From NCBI RefSeq assembly GCF_019175385.1, contig NC_083337.1, positions 20,321,885 through 20,385,884 of the forward strand: a stretch of DNA of 64,000 nucleotides. Direction: 5' to 3'. Positions within the stretch are counted from its first letter, which is position 1. The number at the start of each line of letters is the position of its first letter. Made by a program: the position numbers and the translations under genes. The DNA comes from Lycium barbarum (taxonomy: Eukaryota; Streptophyta; Magnoliopsida; Solanales; Solanaceae). A model generated the notes under the pieces. That model was given only the letters and a program-made list of their open reading frames with translations, made no database searches and was not told where the DNA came from. Below are positions 23,871-37,165 of the stretch, in pieces.

Positions 23871-25838
23871 CACCATGCCCAAAGGCCTATCATGCTTTCT
23901 CTGTCAATAACTACCATCTACATACATTTTGCTAATCGGAGTCTAAACATAAGTTAGTCATAACCTAAGTCAAAGCCGAGCAAGAGCCACGAACACGAAC
24001 CTGAGCTTTCCCCTTCCGAAATCTCTCTAAATGGTCAAAATCCCAATCCAAGCAAATATAAAGTCTTCCGGAAGCTCTACCGTGAGCAAAATCGCCCAAT
24101 GAGTTCAATCTAGTAAAAATAGTATTCTATAAGGTTAAACAAGTCTAACGATACCCATATTGTTATACTTCTTTTCGGAACCCCCAAACGAACTCAAAAT
24201 AGTCAAACCCGAGCCCCAAGGGCAAAACTAGAATTTTGTTGGAAAATTAGGTTCAACATAGTCAAAACAGTAGTCTATGAGTTTAAACAAGTCCAATGAT
24301 ACCCATATTGCAATACTTCGATTTGGAATCCAAAAATGTCCCAAAAAGGTTACCTTGAGCCCGCAAGGGAAAAACTGGAAATTTATTTTAAAATTAGTTT
24401 ACCCATAGCTTAATTAGTCTAGATCCAATAAACCCGTTTAAAAAGCCATCAACTTGATCCTTAAATGGATGATTTACAACTTTTCAGCTTTTGGGTGCAA
24501 AACACCAATTTTCCCTGACAAAACACGGCTAAAATTGATAACCAATGGAAATAATCTTGAGGAAACATCAAAATAAAAGTTAGATACCTACCCCCTTATT
24601 CAGATGAGAACAAAGCCGCGAAAATCACCTTATACAGAGCTCTAGAACTCCAAATATGCTAAAAATACTAAATGGACGAAGTTTGGTTTTTAATACACAG
24701 CTTTTTCCACACCCGAAGCCAAAACTCCGAACCTGTGGCCTGCCACGAGGCATTTACGCACCTGCAATCAATTTTCAGCACCTGCAGGGTCGCAGGTGCG
24801 ACGAACCTGCACCAGCAACCTGTTTCGACACTAAAATTGGCATAACTCCCTCATATGATGTTGAAATGCGACAGTTCTTTTTTCTATAGCTTCATAATTA
24901 TGATATGAATCTAATTATTCAATTGAAACAAAAAACAAAAGTCGTTTTCTCAATCTGGTACCGTTTATGACCAAAGAAACTGCGCCGAAACATCGAATAG
25001 GAGCGCGACACAACCTAAATCCATCTGAAACTCATTAGAATATCACCAAAACTTGCGGACAAGTCCAAAATCATCATTCGAACTTGTTGGAACTTTCAAA
25101 ACAATTATGCGGGGTCATCTTGACCCGATGTTGACCTTGGTCAACTCCAATTCTTTAACTTAGCTAGTTTCTCAACCGATGACCCAAATCACACCCGAAC
25201 CCTTCATGAACCGAACCAATGACTCCATTAAGTCATAAATCACATTCCGGACCTAAAGGAATAGATGAAACTTCGAAAAAGAATCATTTACCCCCCCCCC
25301 CCCCAGTGTTGACTTTGGTCAAACTTCTTCCTTTCTTAACTTAAGGATTTCCAAAATATCCTTTTCCTGATCCAAAACTCATCCGAAATCCTCCGGAATT
25401 GCACCATCATTCCCTGCAAGTCAAAAATATTAATACAAAGCTAACAGAACTAACAAATTTCGAATCCAGGTCATATATCTTCCTGTGACCATCTTGTCAC
25501 CATAAATAGACATATCTAATGCTAAAACCGACTTAATAAAAACCAACCAAACGAACTCTAAAATTAGCTCCGTAAATTTCTATAGGTCATAAATAATATT
25601 TCAAATCTAAATGAATCTTCAGATCGCCAATCAGAGCACGTTTTCCCAAAATAAAATATTTATCCAAATAATTAAATTCCAGAATTTTCAAAGTGAAACC
25701 TTCTCCCAAAGTGAACAAAAGACATCTATTTGACTTGAAATTTTGCAAGCAGGTCAAAATAATTATAACGGCGCTTCTAGAATAGACGATAAGCAAAATA
25801 GAGCATCGGTTCTCAAAATGACCAAACGGGTCGTTACA
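23871..25838 (-). repeat. Truncated 3' LTR of element B
   Basis: Homologous to 30675-32633. It begins (minus strand) TGTAACGACCCG at 25838 and is cut after the U3/R part. U3 holds a cluster with GCACCTGC/GCAGGTGC palindromic words (about 24715-24835), and a C14 homopolymer lies at 25291-25304. Confidence 0.87.
25291..25304. repeat. C14 homopolymer in the B 3' LTR
   Basis: A run of 14 C. The matching site in the other B LTR (near 32093) reads TTTACTCCTGG and lacks it, so the expansion is private. The length may also be a sequencing uncertainty. Confidence 0.85.
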
Positions 25839-25856
25839 TCAGATATAAATTAAACA

Positions 25857-25876
25857 ATCATTCATCCTCGAACGAT
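25857..25876 (-). other. Pre-polypurine-tract hairpin, element B copy
   Basis: Minus strand ATCGTTC-GAGGAT-GAATGAT: the stem is kept with one G-U pair. It lies about 18 bp before the 3' LTR. Confidence 0.65.
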
Positions 25877-28800
25877 AAAGAAGAGTACGAAAGCTGACGG
25901 CAACTAATGAACCTCTATTATAAACCTCATGAAAGCCTCCATGGGCAACAAATAAGACAATAGTACCACTTGTTCACTTTATCAGTCATAACTTCCTTTA
26001 ATTTAACTCAGTGACCCAAATTTCCATCTTTCCATACCCCAAATTTCTTCCACTGATGATCCCCATATATTTGAATTGACTCTGTTGGAACTCCCTGATT
26101 TTAATTATAACCACACCTCTGAACGCAATCGATTGGTTCCACAAATATCCCCCAAACGACACAATCCTTCTGAGGTAGCCACAAACTATTGCCCACTCTA
26201 TGCCGATAAAATATTTTGATTCTACTAATCCTTCTTTCAAACCTTCCAAGGCTGTCCTTCGCACCAAGATTACTTAGAAACACATAGACACACGCCACAA
26301 GTCCAATTCGTGATCTGCTTTCGCCAGAAAAGAATCCTTGCTTTATCTGAGAAAATTCTAAGCAATTCCATCAAAAAACTGATCTTACCCATAGCCAATT
26401 GTGCAAATTCCAACTCCGTTAGTTTTGTTTCATCAAGCTGGATCAACTTACTCGACACCTATCGTCCCATTCCTCATAAAGCTTCAAACAACTCACACAC
26501 GCATCACCCTAGTGATTACCTTGCCATGCCAAATCCGTAGAAAATCAACTGAGCATCCCAAAGACTTCCCATAACCATTTGTACCTCCTCAATACAATGC
26601 CAAGTCCCAGTGTAAACCATTATAATTGTCTGAATAATTTCCATCGGTAACATTAATACACTTGTAACCTTCAACGAGACCCGGTAACGCTACCATATCT
26701 CAATTTTGAAACAAAATCCATCGAACCCATAAAGGTGATTTCTAGAATACCTGTAAGTCCTTCTGGTAATATACACATAGTGCCCTAGCTCTATTGACCC
26801 AATTTTGACTCGGAAACAAATGCACAACTCCCCGAATTTCTCCAATGGTCACCCGAATTGACTCCAAACCTTCACGAAGCCAATCATAGTCCTTTCTCAC
26901 ATATATGGAGATCGATTCTAATCCTTTTCTCAGGAATAATCAATCATGTGTTGTCACCCTCGACTCCAACCGCTGAATTTCACCCAGCTCATCAACCTAG
27001 TATAGAGAAGCAATAGCTTACGACTAAATCCTCATGTCCCTTAATCCACACCCGATACGCAATTCTGATAGAAACTCTATGAAACCTAAATCCATCAAAT
27101 TCCCTTTGTACCTTAAATCGCTCGCAATTCCAAACACTCGACGCAAGGCATGCAGCTTTGTATACCACAACTTCGATAATAGAATCCCTAATTGTAATAC
27201 CTCGTTACGCCCTTAGCAAGTCCTAACATATAACCCTTAAAATCCATGTACCATACCCCGCGCATTTACTCCAATTATTTATATCCAGAAGTCACACATG
27301 TTATCCAGTTAACAACACTTCAACCTAAACTACTACCATAAAGACAGTCTCACCTCGAAAATATATTTTTAACTTTCAATCTATAGAGATTTCCAAGATT
27401 CTCTCTTATAAAACAACTCTTACTCATCCATTGAAGAGTGCTGCGAAATCACCCGTCTTGGTAGGACGCAAGCCACTTTTCTACCTGTCTTAACACGTCA
27501 GTCACCTGAAACTTGCTTCTCACCAGTCGTTGATCACAAAACCTCGTCATAACACATAGTCAATTTTTGTACACTTCCTTCTTAAAGCGTACTTAACAAT
27601 CACACCCCATCAAAAAGACGCAAAACAATACCACCATAATCTAAACCTAACCCAAGTAATCCCGTTGCTTCAAATTCAATCCTTTCCTTTTCCCATAATG
27701 TATCTTATCCTTCCAGTTCAAGAATCAACCATGTATCTATCTTCATTCCCCAATTTCAATATTATATCCTAAACCACATTCACCGCTATTGATCGAAATT
27801 TCAGTCAAACCCGCTCAAAGGTGTACCTTAATATCATAAGTCTTGTAAAGTAGGTGAGTTAATCCTGCAGATAGTAATATGCCATACACTCAAACAACTG
27901 AGAGTTCCTCTACCTCACTCGACTTCAAAACTTATTACTTCTCTAAACCCGACACATCACAAGTACAATTTCCTCATAAAGTCTCTTCGCTAGAAAATAC
28001 TGACCAACTCTGAGTCTTCCAACAAGAATCAATCATTGTCGATGCAATATCCCAAACAAACGTGGAACTGATCCATAATCTGTAGGGGGATCCTTAATCA
28101 CCGTACACACAGTCCTACTAACGCTCATATAACTTCACCTAATCATACACCAGAATTGCAGGAACTAGCCTAGTCTTACACCACCGATTCAATGTTCACA
28201 CCCCTTGTCCAAGATTAGATACAACACCCAATAACTCCTTGAGTACTAAAACTTCACACTTGCCCATCACTACAGTCAGTTTGATTAGTCAATCATTGCT
28301 CCCCAATATCCTACGATGTAGCCAAGCACACAAACTAATTATTGAACCTTTACCTCCACTACATAAATAGACTAGTCTCATTCCATGACTATTTAAGGAT
28401 TTATCACGCTTCTGATGCTATAACCTGGGAAGATGCCATGCTAGCATCACCCATCACTCTATTCCATCAGACAATTGGAGTATTACACCAAAATCAGCAA
28501 ACTCATAGCCCAAAATGTCTCATCCCTATCACCATTCCCCGAGACACGAAACGGCCCCTACAGACACACCCTTTACAGAAGAAACACACTCGCCTATTCC
28601 CTTATGATATACTCATCACAAATAACTATTCCCAACTTGACCTAAAGCTGATAGCCATTTCCTTAAGGAACCCCCAAACCACTAGTTTTTACTCCAACAT
28701 CAATGTCCTGTCACGTCAAAGCCCAAAATACCTCTTCATAACTTTATACAACATCCATCCCAGTACATCTTGTAACCTTATCCAGATGAGCACGTTAGAG

Positions 28801-29355
28801 ACCAATTGTCCATCCAAATTTTCTTCCTTATGCCTCCATCCCATAGGACAAAGAAGTACTTTTACCATTATACCATATGAAATCTTACTTCCTCACACCT
28901 TATCACAAAAGTCACCTTTCATATCCTTATCCTCAACTTCTCTTCGTCGTCTTAACACGATCACTATCCTTTGTCAAATCCGATGATCCTCCCCAAGTTT
29001 ACACTTGTTTTCACATATCGACATCTATACTCTGTCGTGGCTAAAAAACTGAACTTGGTCACGTGTACATATCATAGTGAAGCATCTCGTACCACACCGT
29101 GTTATGTCATATCAAGCCACCCGCGTAAGAATTTAAGGACGTGTTCCCACCATCAGTGAGAAAATAGGGCAAAGAAGTTTAGATACCAATTTGAATTAAC
29201 CAGATACCAATTTGAATGAAGGAGCACGAAAGGATGAAAGAATGGAAGTTTCCTAAATGTCCTATAGCCTCTTGAGGATGGGTACAGAGGTCTACGTACT
29301 ATTTCGCAAGACTACTAGACATTGCTTTTGTACTCATGATACCGGTGAACCTAGG

Positions 29356-29367
29356 GCTCTGATACCA
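29356..29367 (-). other. Primer-binding site of element B (tRNA-iMet)
   Basis: TGGTATCAGAGC on the minus strand, 3 bp after the LTR end at 29371. This fixes the element's orientation. Confidence 0.92.
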
Positions 29368-29370
29368 ACT

Positions 29371-32300
29371 TGTCACGATCCAAATCACGGGTCATGATGG
29401 CACTTACATTATCCCTCCTTTATGCGAACCATCCCCAAATCTTTTACTTCTTTTATCGGAATAAGTGCGAAATTTAGATGTGTAACAACATAAATCAACA
29501 GTTAAAATAACATAAGTAGATGCGGAAAAAAATCTCTATTATAGAAATTCCCAAAACCTAGTCATAACTTGTACAAGAACTTCTAGATGGAATACATGAT
29601 ATGAAAACAAAATACAAACTTCAACTCTAAAGCAAATACTGCCTATAAAATAAAGCAGGTAGATTTCATAAGAAGAGACTTCGGGCTGCAGGTCCGGCTA
29701 ATAGCTCACCCAAACATCTTTGATGATAGCCTCGGGATCTGTCACGAGGTCTTGAACATAAACTGGATCAAACTCTGCACTCCACCAAGCGTGTGGCAAC
29801 AGTAATATGAGCACAACACTAGTACGCATAGGCATCATAGGCCGACAACGATGAGATAACACATATAAATAAGAAGAAATCAACAGGTAGAATAGATAAG
29901 CAGTCAAGTTCAGTCACTAAGCACGTTCAATTGACAGTTCACAACAATAATAATCATAGTAAATCTTGTTATTCTCAGATCATAGGCCTAAGTGTAAACT
30001 CTAATCCTCAAGTCTATCAAGTTTCAAATAAAGAACCTTACAAGCACGCAACAACTCGATTTATATCATCAACCAAAAAGCAATGATAAAATGTTCCATG
30101 TAATGATGTGGTGTGCAATACAAATGAAATGCAATGCCCCCCCCCCCCCAGGCCTCATCTCTGTATGTACACACATGCTATAGGCAATGCCTCAAAGCCA
30201 TGACCCATAGGGGACCCGCGAAGTCCATGTACCCTCATTCTGGCAAATAACCTCAGACACCAACACTCTCTCACTCCCGTAAAGACCTCAGATCACGAGC
30301 ACTCTCTTGCTCTGGTAAATACCCCGGATCACGAGGACTCTCTCTCTTTTATACTCTCCGACAAAGACTTCGGAAGCTACACTCTCTCACATATCATCAT
30401 TTCAAATCAATATCATACCAAATCACATATGAAATATGGAATGCATGCCATGCATTAAATCGACCTGAACAATACCGTATTTCATAGGATCCACAGATAC
30501 TTGCTATGAAATACAAATCAAAACTCAATTCATCCATATTATCCTTCCTCTTTCATGAAATAAGTGAGTTATCAAGAGATAGAGATAACTACATCAAATT
30601 CATGAGCATAACGAACATGGAGACCAGCCCACATAATAGCTCATGATACCAACCTAATTAGAATCCACCTCCGTAACATGCACAAAGGCCTATCATGTTT
30701 TCCCCATCAATAACTAGCAGCTACATATGTTTTGCTAATCGAAGTCTAAACATAAGTAAGCCGTAACCTACCTCAAAGCCGAGCAGGAGCCACAAACACG
30801 AACCTGAGTTTTCCTCTTTCGAAATCTCTCTGAATGGTAAAAATCCTAATCTTGGCGAAGATTAAGTCTTCCAGAAGGTCTAGCGTGTGCAAAATCAACA
30901 AACGAGTTCAATCTAGTGAAAAAGGTATTCTACAAGGTTAAACAAGTGTAACGATACCCATATTGTTATACTTTCACTCGGAACGCCTAAACGAACCAAA
31001 TATAGTCAAACCCGAGCCCCAAGGGCAAAACTAGAATTTTGTTGGAAAATTAGGTTCAATATAGTCAAAATGGTAGTCTACGAGTTTAAATGAGTCCAAT
31101 GATACCCATATTGCAATACTTTGATTCAAAATCCTAAAATGACCCAAAAAGATAACCCCGAGCCTGCAAGAGCAAAACTGGAAATTGATTTTAAAATTAG
31201 TTTACCCATAGCTTAATTAGTATAGATCAAGAAAACTCATTAAAAAGCCATCATCTTGATCCTCAAATCCATGATTTACAACTTTTCAACTTTTGGGTTC
31301 GAAACCCAAATATTCCCCTACCAAACACGGATAAAATAGATAAACAACTAAAATATTCTTGAGGAAACATCAAAATAAAGGTTAGATACTTACCCTCTTC
31401 TTTAGAAGAGAGCAACGCCGCAAAAATCACCTCAAACCGAACTCTAGAACTCAAGATATGCTTAAAATACTAAATGGACGAAGCCTGATTTTTAATACAC
31501 AGCGTTTTCCGCACCAGCGGCCTGCCACATGGTATTTCCACACTTTCGGACCATTTTACGCACCTGCAGGGTCGCAGGTATGGACCCACCTTGCAGGTGC
31601 AACGCACCAGCACCAACAACCTATTTCGACACTAAAATGGGCATAACTCCCTCAAACGATGGCCAAATGCGATGATTCTTTTTGCTATGGCTTCGTAATT
31701 ACCATACAGATCTAATGTTTCAATCGAAACACAAAACAAAGGTCGTTTACTCAATATGGTACCCTTTATGGACAAAGAAACTACGTTGAAAGATCGAATA
31801 CGAGCGCGACATAACCTAAATCCATCTGAAACTCATCGAAATCTCACCAAAATTTGCGGACAAGTACAAAATCATCATACGAACTAGTTGGAACTTTCAA
31901 AACATCGACACGAGGTCGTCTTGACCCGACGTTGACTGTGGTCAACTCCAATTCCTTAACTTGACTAGTTTCTCAACCGATGACCCAAATCACACTCGAA
32001 CCCTTCGAGAACCGAACCAATGACTCCATTAAGTCATATATCACATTTCGGACCTAAAGGAATTGACAAAAATTCGAAAAAGATTCATTTACTCCTGGTG
32101 TTGACTTTGATCAAACTTTTTCCTTTCTTAACTTAAGGATTTCCAAAATATCTTTTTACTTATCCAAAACTCATCCGAAAGCTTCTAGAATTGCGCCACC
32201 ATTCCTCACAAGTCATAAAAATCAATACAAAGCTAACGAAACCAACAAATTTCAAATTTGGGTCTTATTTATTCCCATGACCATCTTTTCAACATAAATA

Positions 32301-32633
32301 GGCATATTTAATGCTAAAACTTATTTAATTATGAAAAACCAACCAACCGAACTCTAAAATTTGGTATGTAAATATCTACATGTGATAACTAATATTTCAA
32401 ATCTAAAGAAATCTTCAGATCGCCAATCAGAGCATGCTTTCCAAAAATAAAAAAATTATTCAAATAATTAAATGTCAGAATTTCCAAATTGAAACCTTCT
32501 CCCAAAGTGAACCAAATGACATTCGTCTGACTTTAAATTTGTCGAGTAGGTCAAAATAATTATTACTGAGCTTTTGGAATAGATGATATGCAAAATAGAG
32601 CATCGGTTCTCAAAACGACCAAACGTCGTTACA
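29371..32633 (-). repeat. 5' LTR of element B
   Basis: About 3.26 kb, TGTAACGACG...GGATCGTGACA on the minus strand. U3 contains a GCAGGTGC palindrome cluster (31510-31625). The R-U5 side has about four ~40-50-bp units rich in CACTCTCTCRCTC (30255-30400) and a C13 run (30137-30149). Confidence 0.9.
30137..30149. repeat. C13 homopolymer in the B 5' LTR
   Basis: Thirteen C where the family-B fragment at about 11690 has a shorter G run on the matching strand. Confidence 0.85.
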
Positions 32634-32998
32634 GAGTTGACTTGGGATTCTTGCATTCACGCAACTTCGATGTCCATGTAGAAGTCTGAACTATCACGAT
32701 AATTATGGCAAGAAATCCTGCAAACTTTTCCACCAAGTCTTTACCATAGAACACAAATCCTACTCGCAGTAGGACTCTGAGCTAGAATATATTATTGGTC
32801 CTAGTTCAAGCACCTAGTTCTTCCTTCTCTGAACTTCTCACTGCCTGAGATAGAACATGTCCATGAACCTATTTCAATCACCCTTGTCCTGCATATGTCT
32901 TTGATCTATTTATTGCACTTATGTTTGCAATAGAACATGTCTGCACCCACCATGTTGCGCTTTGTCTGCACCTTACTTGAGTATAACATGTCCCCATA
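32634..32998. other. Spacer between two LTRs, no gene seen
   Basis: 365 bp with three spaced copies of ATAGAACATGTC/TATAACATGTCC and no useful open frame. It is presumably a remnant of an older repeat into which the flanking elements inserted. Confidence 0.4.
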
Positions 32999-35865
32999 TG
33001 TCACGACCCAAACTCGCTTAGTCGTGCGGGCACCTGCCATTTCTCACCTTGGTAGGCGAACCCTTCCCCAAATAACTCATTCAACCACAGTAAAGAACTA
33101 AGACAATAGAAATATAAGTCTCAAACGTAGATATAAATAAGGATAAATAGATAAGTGCAGAAACAGTACATACAATCCCAAGGAATCTGTTCTAAGGCAG
33201 TACAAGAGCCACAACTACATTACTATAAGTCTGAATATGAAATACAGAAGTCTGAATAAGTGAAATACTGTCTCGAAATAACAAATAAGACAAGTAATAA
33301 ATGAAGAGTCATCTGGGCTGTGGATCCATCCATATGCTCACCCTAGATACTCGTCAACAAAGGCCTCGGAAATCAGTCACGAGGAGAGGATGTGGAACCT
33401 GTCTCAAACTTTGCACCCCGAAAAAGAGTGTATCCGAATATATCCGATCCAATTCAATCACCAAGAATCTCAATCAAGTCATAATGCAATGCAGTGCAAT
33501 GATGGAATAAATGAAATGTAATGCCATGCAAATGAGGTGTACACATGTACTCCGGACGAAAATATCAACGTCTCGGTAGCACAACCCATCGTGACTCGTG
33601 AAGTCTAAGTGCCACCCCTCCCGGATCTTTGCCCTACAGACAAGCAGGACCCTAGCTAATTGCTCACAGGGGGAGTCTCACCGGCACCACCCTAGGGGAC
33701 CCGTGGAGTCCATGCACTAACAACGATCCAGGGATATCATCGGAATCGCCCATGCAACAACGATGCTAGAGTAGATCATCGGTCATCGGCCATCTCACAA
33801 TCACTCAAGTAAAAGAGTCTATCAAATATCAGTCTCACACAATCAACTATTCCGGAATTGAACCTCGGACATCGTCCTTCTCAAAATCACTCAAGTAAAA
33901 GAGTTTATCAAATATCACTTTCATACCATCAACGATTCTGGAATTGATCTTCGAATTGGCCTTTTCACAATCACTCAAGCAAAAAGTTTATCGAAATATC
34001 AGTTTGCTCAATCAACGATACCGAATCATCACCGGGTATCGTCCATGCATCATGAATGTGTGAGAATGCGTGCAATGCATATATCAATTATCGACAGCCA
34101 AGTTCAATATCACAAGTACCAACAAAGGGGTATGCCAACAATGTATCATATCACAATACCAACAACGGTATGCCAACAGTATATCAATATCACAAGTACC
34201 AACAACGGGTACGCCAACAATGTATCATATCACAATACTAACAATGGTATGACAATAGTATATCAATATCACAAGTACTAACAACGAGTACACCAATAAT
34301 GCAGCATAGTTCAAATACCAACAACGGTATATCAATCCTATTTCAGTCAACACAATAACACAGATTCTGATATCTACCAACTACGCATGGCATCAAACCA
34401 TCACAATAGAACAATCAAACACACATAGCGGGGTGGCTAGTCCCAACACACAACAGGGCCCAACCTAAGGCAATATCCAACCCAACTTCATACCCGAAGG
34501 TTCACATGCTATCTCCGACATCATAATCTAAATATGTGCTTCGCTATACGAAGTCTCACCAAAGGTAAGCCATAACCTACCTGGACTACCGAACCACAAC
34601 ACCAACAAGTCAGTCCTTTGCTTTGTCCTTCCACTGAACCTCGAAACTAAAGTAGCCTAAGCATAATCGAATTCTATATTAGAAATCATGAAGAATGATA
34701 CTAATATTTTTACTATTTCAATTCGGTCCATTTTAACCCTAGAAATTGGGGAAACGGGCCCACAAGGGCAACGGGAAATTTGACGGCAAATATCAAATTG
34801 AGTACTAGGAAATCATAACCCAACCACTAATTGTTGATTTAGCTCAAGGATTAATCTAAATTATGATTTCTAGCAAAAACCCCCAAATTGGGTACAAACC
34901 CTAAATCTCCAACTCCGAAATTCAAAAGTGGAAGATACATGATTAATAAGCTTAGACTCATCAAATTTTAGCATAACCATCATCAATTTATCATACATCA
35001 TCCTAAGGGAAAGTTTCCCAAAACCCTCTTCCAAATTCCATCTCTAAGGGATTGTTACAGGGAAGGGGGTAATCGAAGATGATTTTGAATAAGGAAAAGT
35101 AAGGATTAGGCAAGATTTACCTCCACGAATTTCTCCAAATTATCTCCAAGAACAGTTTTCTGAAGCTCAAAAGTCAAGATGGGAAATAATGAGGGTCTAA
35201 GACTTATTTAATGAAAAATCACTACCCGTCACCGCCACAGCGGTAGATATGCCGCTACGGCGGCGCTGCTGCGACTGCTGGGAGACCACCAAAGCGGTAT
35301 GGCCAACAATATACATGGCCGCCCCCAGCGGCCAACACACCACAACAGCGGTGCCGCCATTGCGGGCACCAGACACTAGAATCCTCCATTTTTTTCCTAA
35401 GTCTTCAATCGAAATCCCGAGTTATTTCCGAGGCCATCTGCTCACAAACCACCCACATAGACCTACACAAAAATATGCTACGAATGCACTCGTGGTCTCA
35501 AAATTTCCAATGGAGGCCTCGTTGACCGAGTCAACCCTCGATTCCTTAATTCTAATTTCCCATCCCAAATCCCGAAATGCGTCTGAATGCATGGGGAACT
35601 GAACCAAATACACATACAAGTTCTAAACGACCATCCGGACCTCTTGGAATTGACGGAATTCCGAAAAAGGTCCGTTTGCCCAAAAGTCAACTTTGAGCCA
35701 ACAATTTTTCACTTTAAGCCTATATTTTCACCAAAGTTGCTCGAATCCGGTCTAGACACCTCGGGAAGCTTATCAATGGTCCGCTCAGGTCAAAAGTGAG
35801 CTAATCAGTGCTTGGGAAAGGTTGAAAATATCGCAGAGGCTATAACGACCAAATGGGTCGTTATA
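32999..35865 (-). repeat. Isolated family-A LTR, minus strand
   Basis: Minus strand TATAACGACCCATTTGG (TG start mutated) to GGGTCGTGACA, about 2.87 kb, homologous to 1404-4094 throughout. No primer site or internal region adjoins it, which suggests a solo LTR. The flanking pentamers (CCATA left, ATGTT right) do not match, so this may be a recombinant. U3 has a CCGC/GCGG cluster (35222-35372). Confidence 0.83.
34089..34335. repeat. Minisatellite in family-A LTR (about 70-bp double unit)
   Basis: Alternating half-units with TATCACAAGTACCAACAACG and ATATCACAATACCAACAACG, repeated about three times. Copies of the same LTR at 3015-3045 and 10955-10985 hold a single half-unit, and the copy at 47126-47250 holds three. 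Confidence 0.85.
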
Positions 35866-35868
35866 ATG

Positions 35869-36001
35869 TTACGGCGTACAACCCGATCCAATATGTATAT
35901 ATATGTTGCGACGTGAAACCCGATCCAATATGTATATATATGTTGCGGCGTGCAACCCGATCCAATATGTATATATATGTTGCGGCACGTAACCCGATCC
36001 A
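35869..36001. repeat. 37-bp minisatellite, four units
   Basis: ACCCGATCC recurs exactly every 37 bp at 35881, 35918, 35955 and 35992. Each unit carries AATATGTATATATATGTTGCG. It lies directly outside the family-A LTR and has no match elsewhere in the window. Confidence 0.92.
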
Positions 36002-36559
36002 AATATATAGGTTCAAATGAATGCATGGGCTGTTTAAATGCAACAAATCCATGAAATCAAACAATGTGCTATGGAATCATAAACACCATAAGTCATATCA
36101 AGTCTTGCATAAACCAACACCACTCATAGAAGCAGATCATATCGAGTTCCAATCACGATAATGATGTTCTGAGAAATATAGAATAAAATGCATGTATGAA
36201 TGCCAATTTCAACACTAACCATGAGGGCGACTAAGCATAAAAACATCCATAAATAAATTATCAATATGAACTTATTCCCAACTCTGTACAATGCCACGTC
36301 CAAAACAATTTCCCTTCGGACCACATAGGTAACATCAGATATGTATGCAAGAGAGGCCATATGAAATATGCACATAGCAAACATCATAATAATAAGCCTC
36401 GGATGTTTCACCTTCCCTCTTATCATTATTAATATCAAATCACAGCTCATGTCGATGAATCATATAGAATGTGTATGAATGATATGTATGTATAAATCTG
36501 AAGTGTAAATAAAAATTAAATCTCAATCGGGCCACACATGGGCACATATCACAATATAT
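36002..36559. other. Unassigned repeat-like DNA
   Basis: AT-rich sequence with scattered ATGAATGC and AATCACGATAATG motifs and a minus-strand open frame of about 108 codons that resembles no known protein. It may be LTR-derived. No gene is supported. Confidence 0.35.
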
Positions 36560-37165
36560 ATATAACGACCTGTTAGGTCGTTTTGGGTGTTTTCCAGTTT
36601 TTGCCTATTTTGCCCTGGTGGACCCGCCCCATTGCTTCTTTTGCTTTATTGTATAGTTAAGTGTTAGCTTGACTTTAGGCATCATCAGGGGTAATTGTGT
36701 CATTTTGGGAATTTTGTCAGTTCCATCAGCTTAGAAACATCGAATATAGGCTGGGTATGTGCTTGGTTCGATTCCCGAGGGACTCGGGGGCATTTTGGTC
36801 ATTTGGTTGGAAAGCTAATTTTTGGTCGTTCGTGATCGACTTGGTCAACGAGACCTCTTTTAGGAATTCCATGTGTGCGAGTGAGTTTGTAGTGCGTTTT
36901 TACATATATCTGCATATTTGTTTTGTATCGGGGAGGTTCCGGTAGAGTCGCGATTTTGGGGGTGTGAGAATCAAAAACCAGATTTTGCTGGTTCTGATGT
37001 ATTGGCTTCAGCGAAGGGGGTTCCACCCCTACAGAATTGCCCCAGTGAGAGGAGGCCCGCAAGAGCGAGCTTCCGGTGACTTGGTCTATTTTTGCCCCTG
37101 CGAAAACGTTTCTGCAGGAGCCACACCTCTGCTGCGAGTGGGGTTCCGCCGCCGCGAAGCCTGAG
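36560..37165 (+). repeat. LTR U3 fragment, plus strand
   Basis: It begins TATAACGACCTG and contains GACTTGGTCAACGAGACC (about 36838-36855), a block shared with family-A U3. It ends in a GC-rich stretch where the palindrome cluster of other families lies. It is cut at 37165, where a minus-strand LTR begins. Confidence 0.7.

Larger units (their letters stand above)
25839..29370 (-). other. Element B internal region (non-coding)
   Basis: 3.5 kb between the B LTRs. On the minus strand it starts with the primer site and leader blocks (TGTCTAGTAGTCTTG at 29321-29307; TATAGGACATTTAGGAA), then two AATTGGTATCT copies, then a vestigial gag start. The rest has no protease, RT or integrase motif in any frame, and the plus-strand frame at 28342-28986 resembles nothing known. 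Near 25857-25876 it ends with the shared hairpin. Confidence 0.78.
23871..32633 (-). mobile_element. Element B: minus-strand non-autonomous gypsy-like element
   Basis: On the minus strand: 5' LTR (32633-29371), iMet primer site, 3.5-kb internal region without retroelement ORFs, pre-tract hairpin, and a 3' LTR of which only the first ~1.97 kb remains (25838-23871). The leader keeps the shared blocks and a gag-like start (ATG GTG GGA ACA CG at 29153) that stops after six codons. The design fits a large retrotransposon derivative (LARD-like). The truncated 3' LTR abuts the Copia remnant, so no target duplication can be checked. Confidence 0.85.

Noticed and set aside
28342..28986. Plus-strand open frame of 214 codons
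   Set aside because: It is antisense to the internal region of element B, rich in Leu/Ser/Thr/His from CA-rich sequence, with no recognisable motif. Most likely chance.
32999..35865. Solo LTR with target duplication
   Set aside because: The LTR is clear, but the flanking pentamers CCATA and ATGTT do not match, so a clean solo-LTR origin is not claimed.
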